From: an uncultured Erysipelotrichaceae bacterium
GTDB taxonomy: Bacteria > Bacillota_I > Bacilli_A > RFN20 > CAG-826
Assembly (NCBI GenBank): GCA_900315885.1
Contig: ONAT01000014.1
Span: forward strand, 1-33,633
Reading direction: 5' to 3'
DNA: 33,633 nt
A program made the position numbers and the translations under genes. The notes beneath the pieces were generated by a model, which was not told where the DNA came from, made no database searches, and was given only the letters and a program-made list of their open reading frames with translations. Shown piece by piece: positions 33,618 through 33,633 of this stretch. The first letter of the stretch is position 1. Every line of letters starts with the position of its first letter.

Positions 33618-33633
33618 TCATTAACTAGTATAT

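Noticed and set aside
1-33633. CRISPR arrays, tRNA or rRNA genes, insertion sequences
   Set aside because: No regularly spaced repeats, no tRNA-like cloverleaf with a TTCGA-type arm, no transposase frames or terminal repeats were seen.

Overview
The window is A+T-rich, by eye roughly 70% A+T, and uses the standard bacterial code: TGA serves as a stop (for example at the end of aroC) and Trp is TGG. Gene content points to a low-GC Bacillota lineage of the Bacilli/Erysipelotrichia or walled relatives of Mollicutes. The clues are a dnaE-polA-mutM-coaE run, lipoproteins with simple lipoboxes, a LicD protein, a type I-alpha-like GlnA, a complete glmSMU set for wall precursors, and very compact operons with 4-nt overlaps. 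The species cannot be named from sequence alone.

Layout. 1-4577: end of an unidentified structured element, nrnA (DHH phosphoesterase), a metallophosphoesterase, a frameshifted flavodoxin-like pseudogene, licD, and a lipoprotein with two BamE-like motifs. 4578-4914: eroded non-coding stretch closed by a strong terminator. 5008-12018: replication/repair operon dnaE, polA, and a mutM-coaE gene fusion. 12032-19906 (minus strand): one compact operon with every step from DAHP to chorismate, transcribed aroB, aroC, aroE-aroK fusion, aroQ, aroF, aroA fused to a U32-like domain, then a stand-alone U32 protein. 20034-22598: a divergent chorismate mutase whose 3' end overlaps a third, large U32/DUF3656 gene. 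22722-24143: an acidic, His-rich lipoprotein interrupted by an in-frame TAA. 24172-25047: PAP2 phosphatase. 25216-31830: glnA-glmS-glmM-glmU-RluA-type operon. 31878-end: accessory region with small orphan ORFs and an orphan RHS C-terminal tip followed by a candidate immunity gene.

Main idea. The aromatic pathway here runs exactly to prephenate, and no tryptophan, phenylalanine, tyrosine or folate branch gene is present in the window. It is interleaved with three U32-family proteins that resemble TrhP1 (fused to EPSP synthase), TrhP2 and RlhA. In E. coli and B. subtilis these families hydroxylate tRNA wobble uridine and 23S rRNA cytidine and need prephenate. The locus therefore looks like a self-contained 'prephenate for RNA hydroxylation' module; the AroA-TrhP1-like fusion is the most striking physical link. 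This is inference and depends on whether the rest of the genome lacks other users of chorismate and prephenate.

A second coherent unit is glnA-glmSMU: glutamine made by GlnA is the amide donor for GlmS, and GlmM and GlmU carry the product to UDP-GlcNAc for the cell wall.
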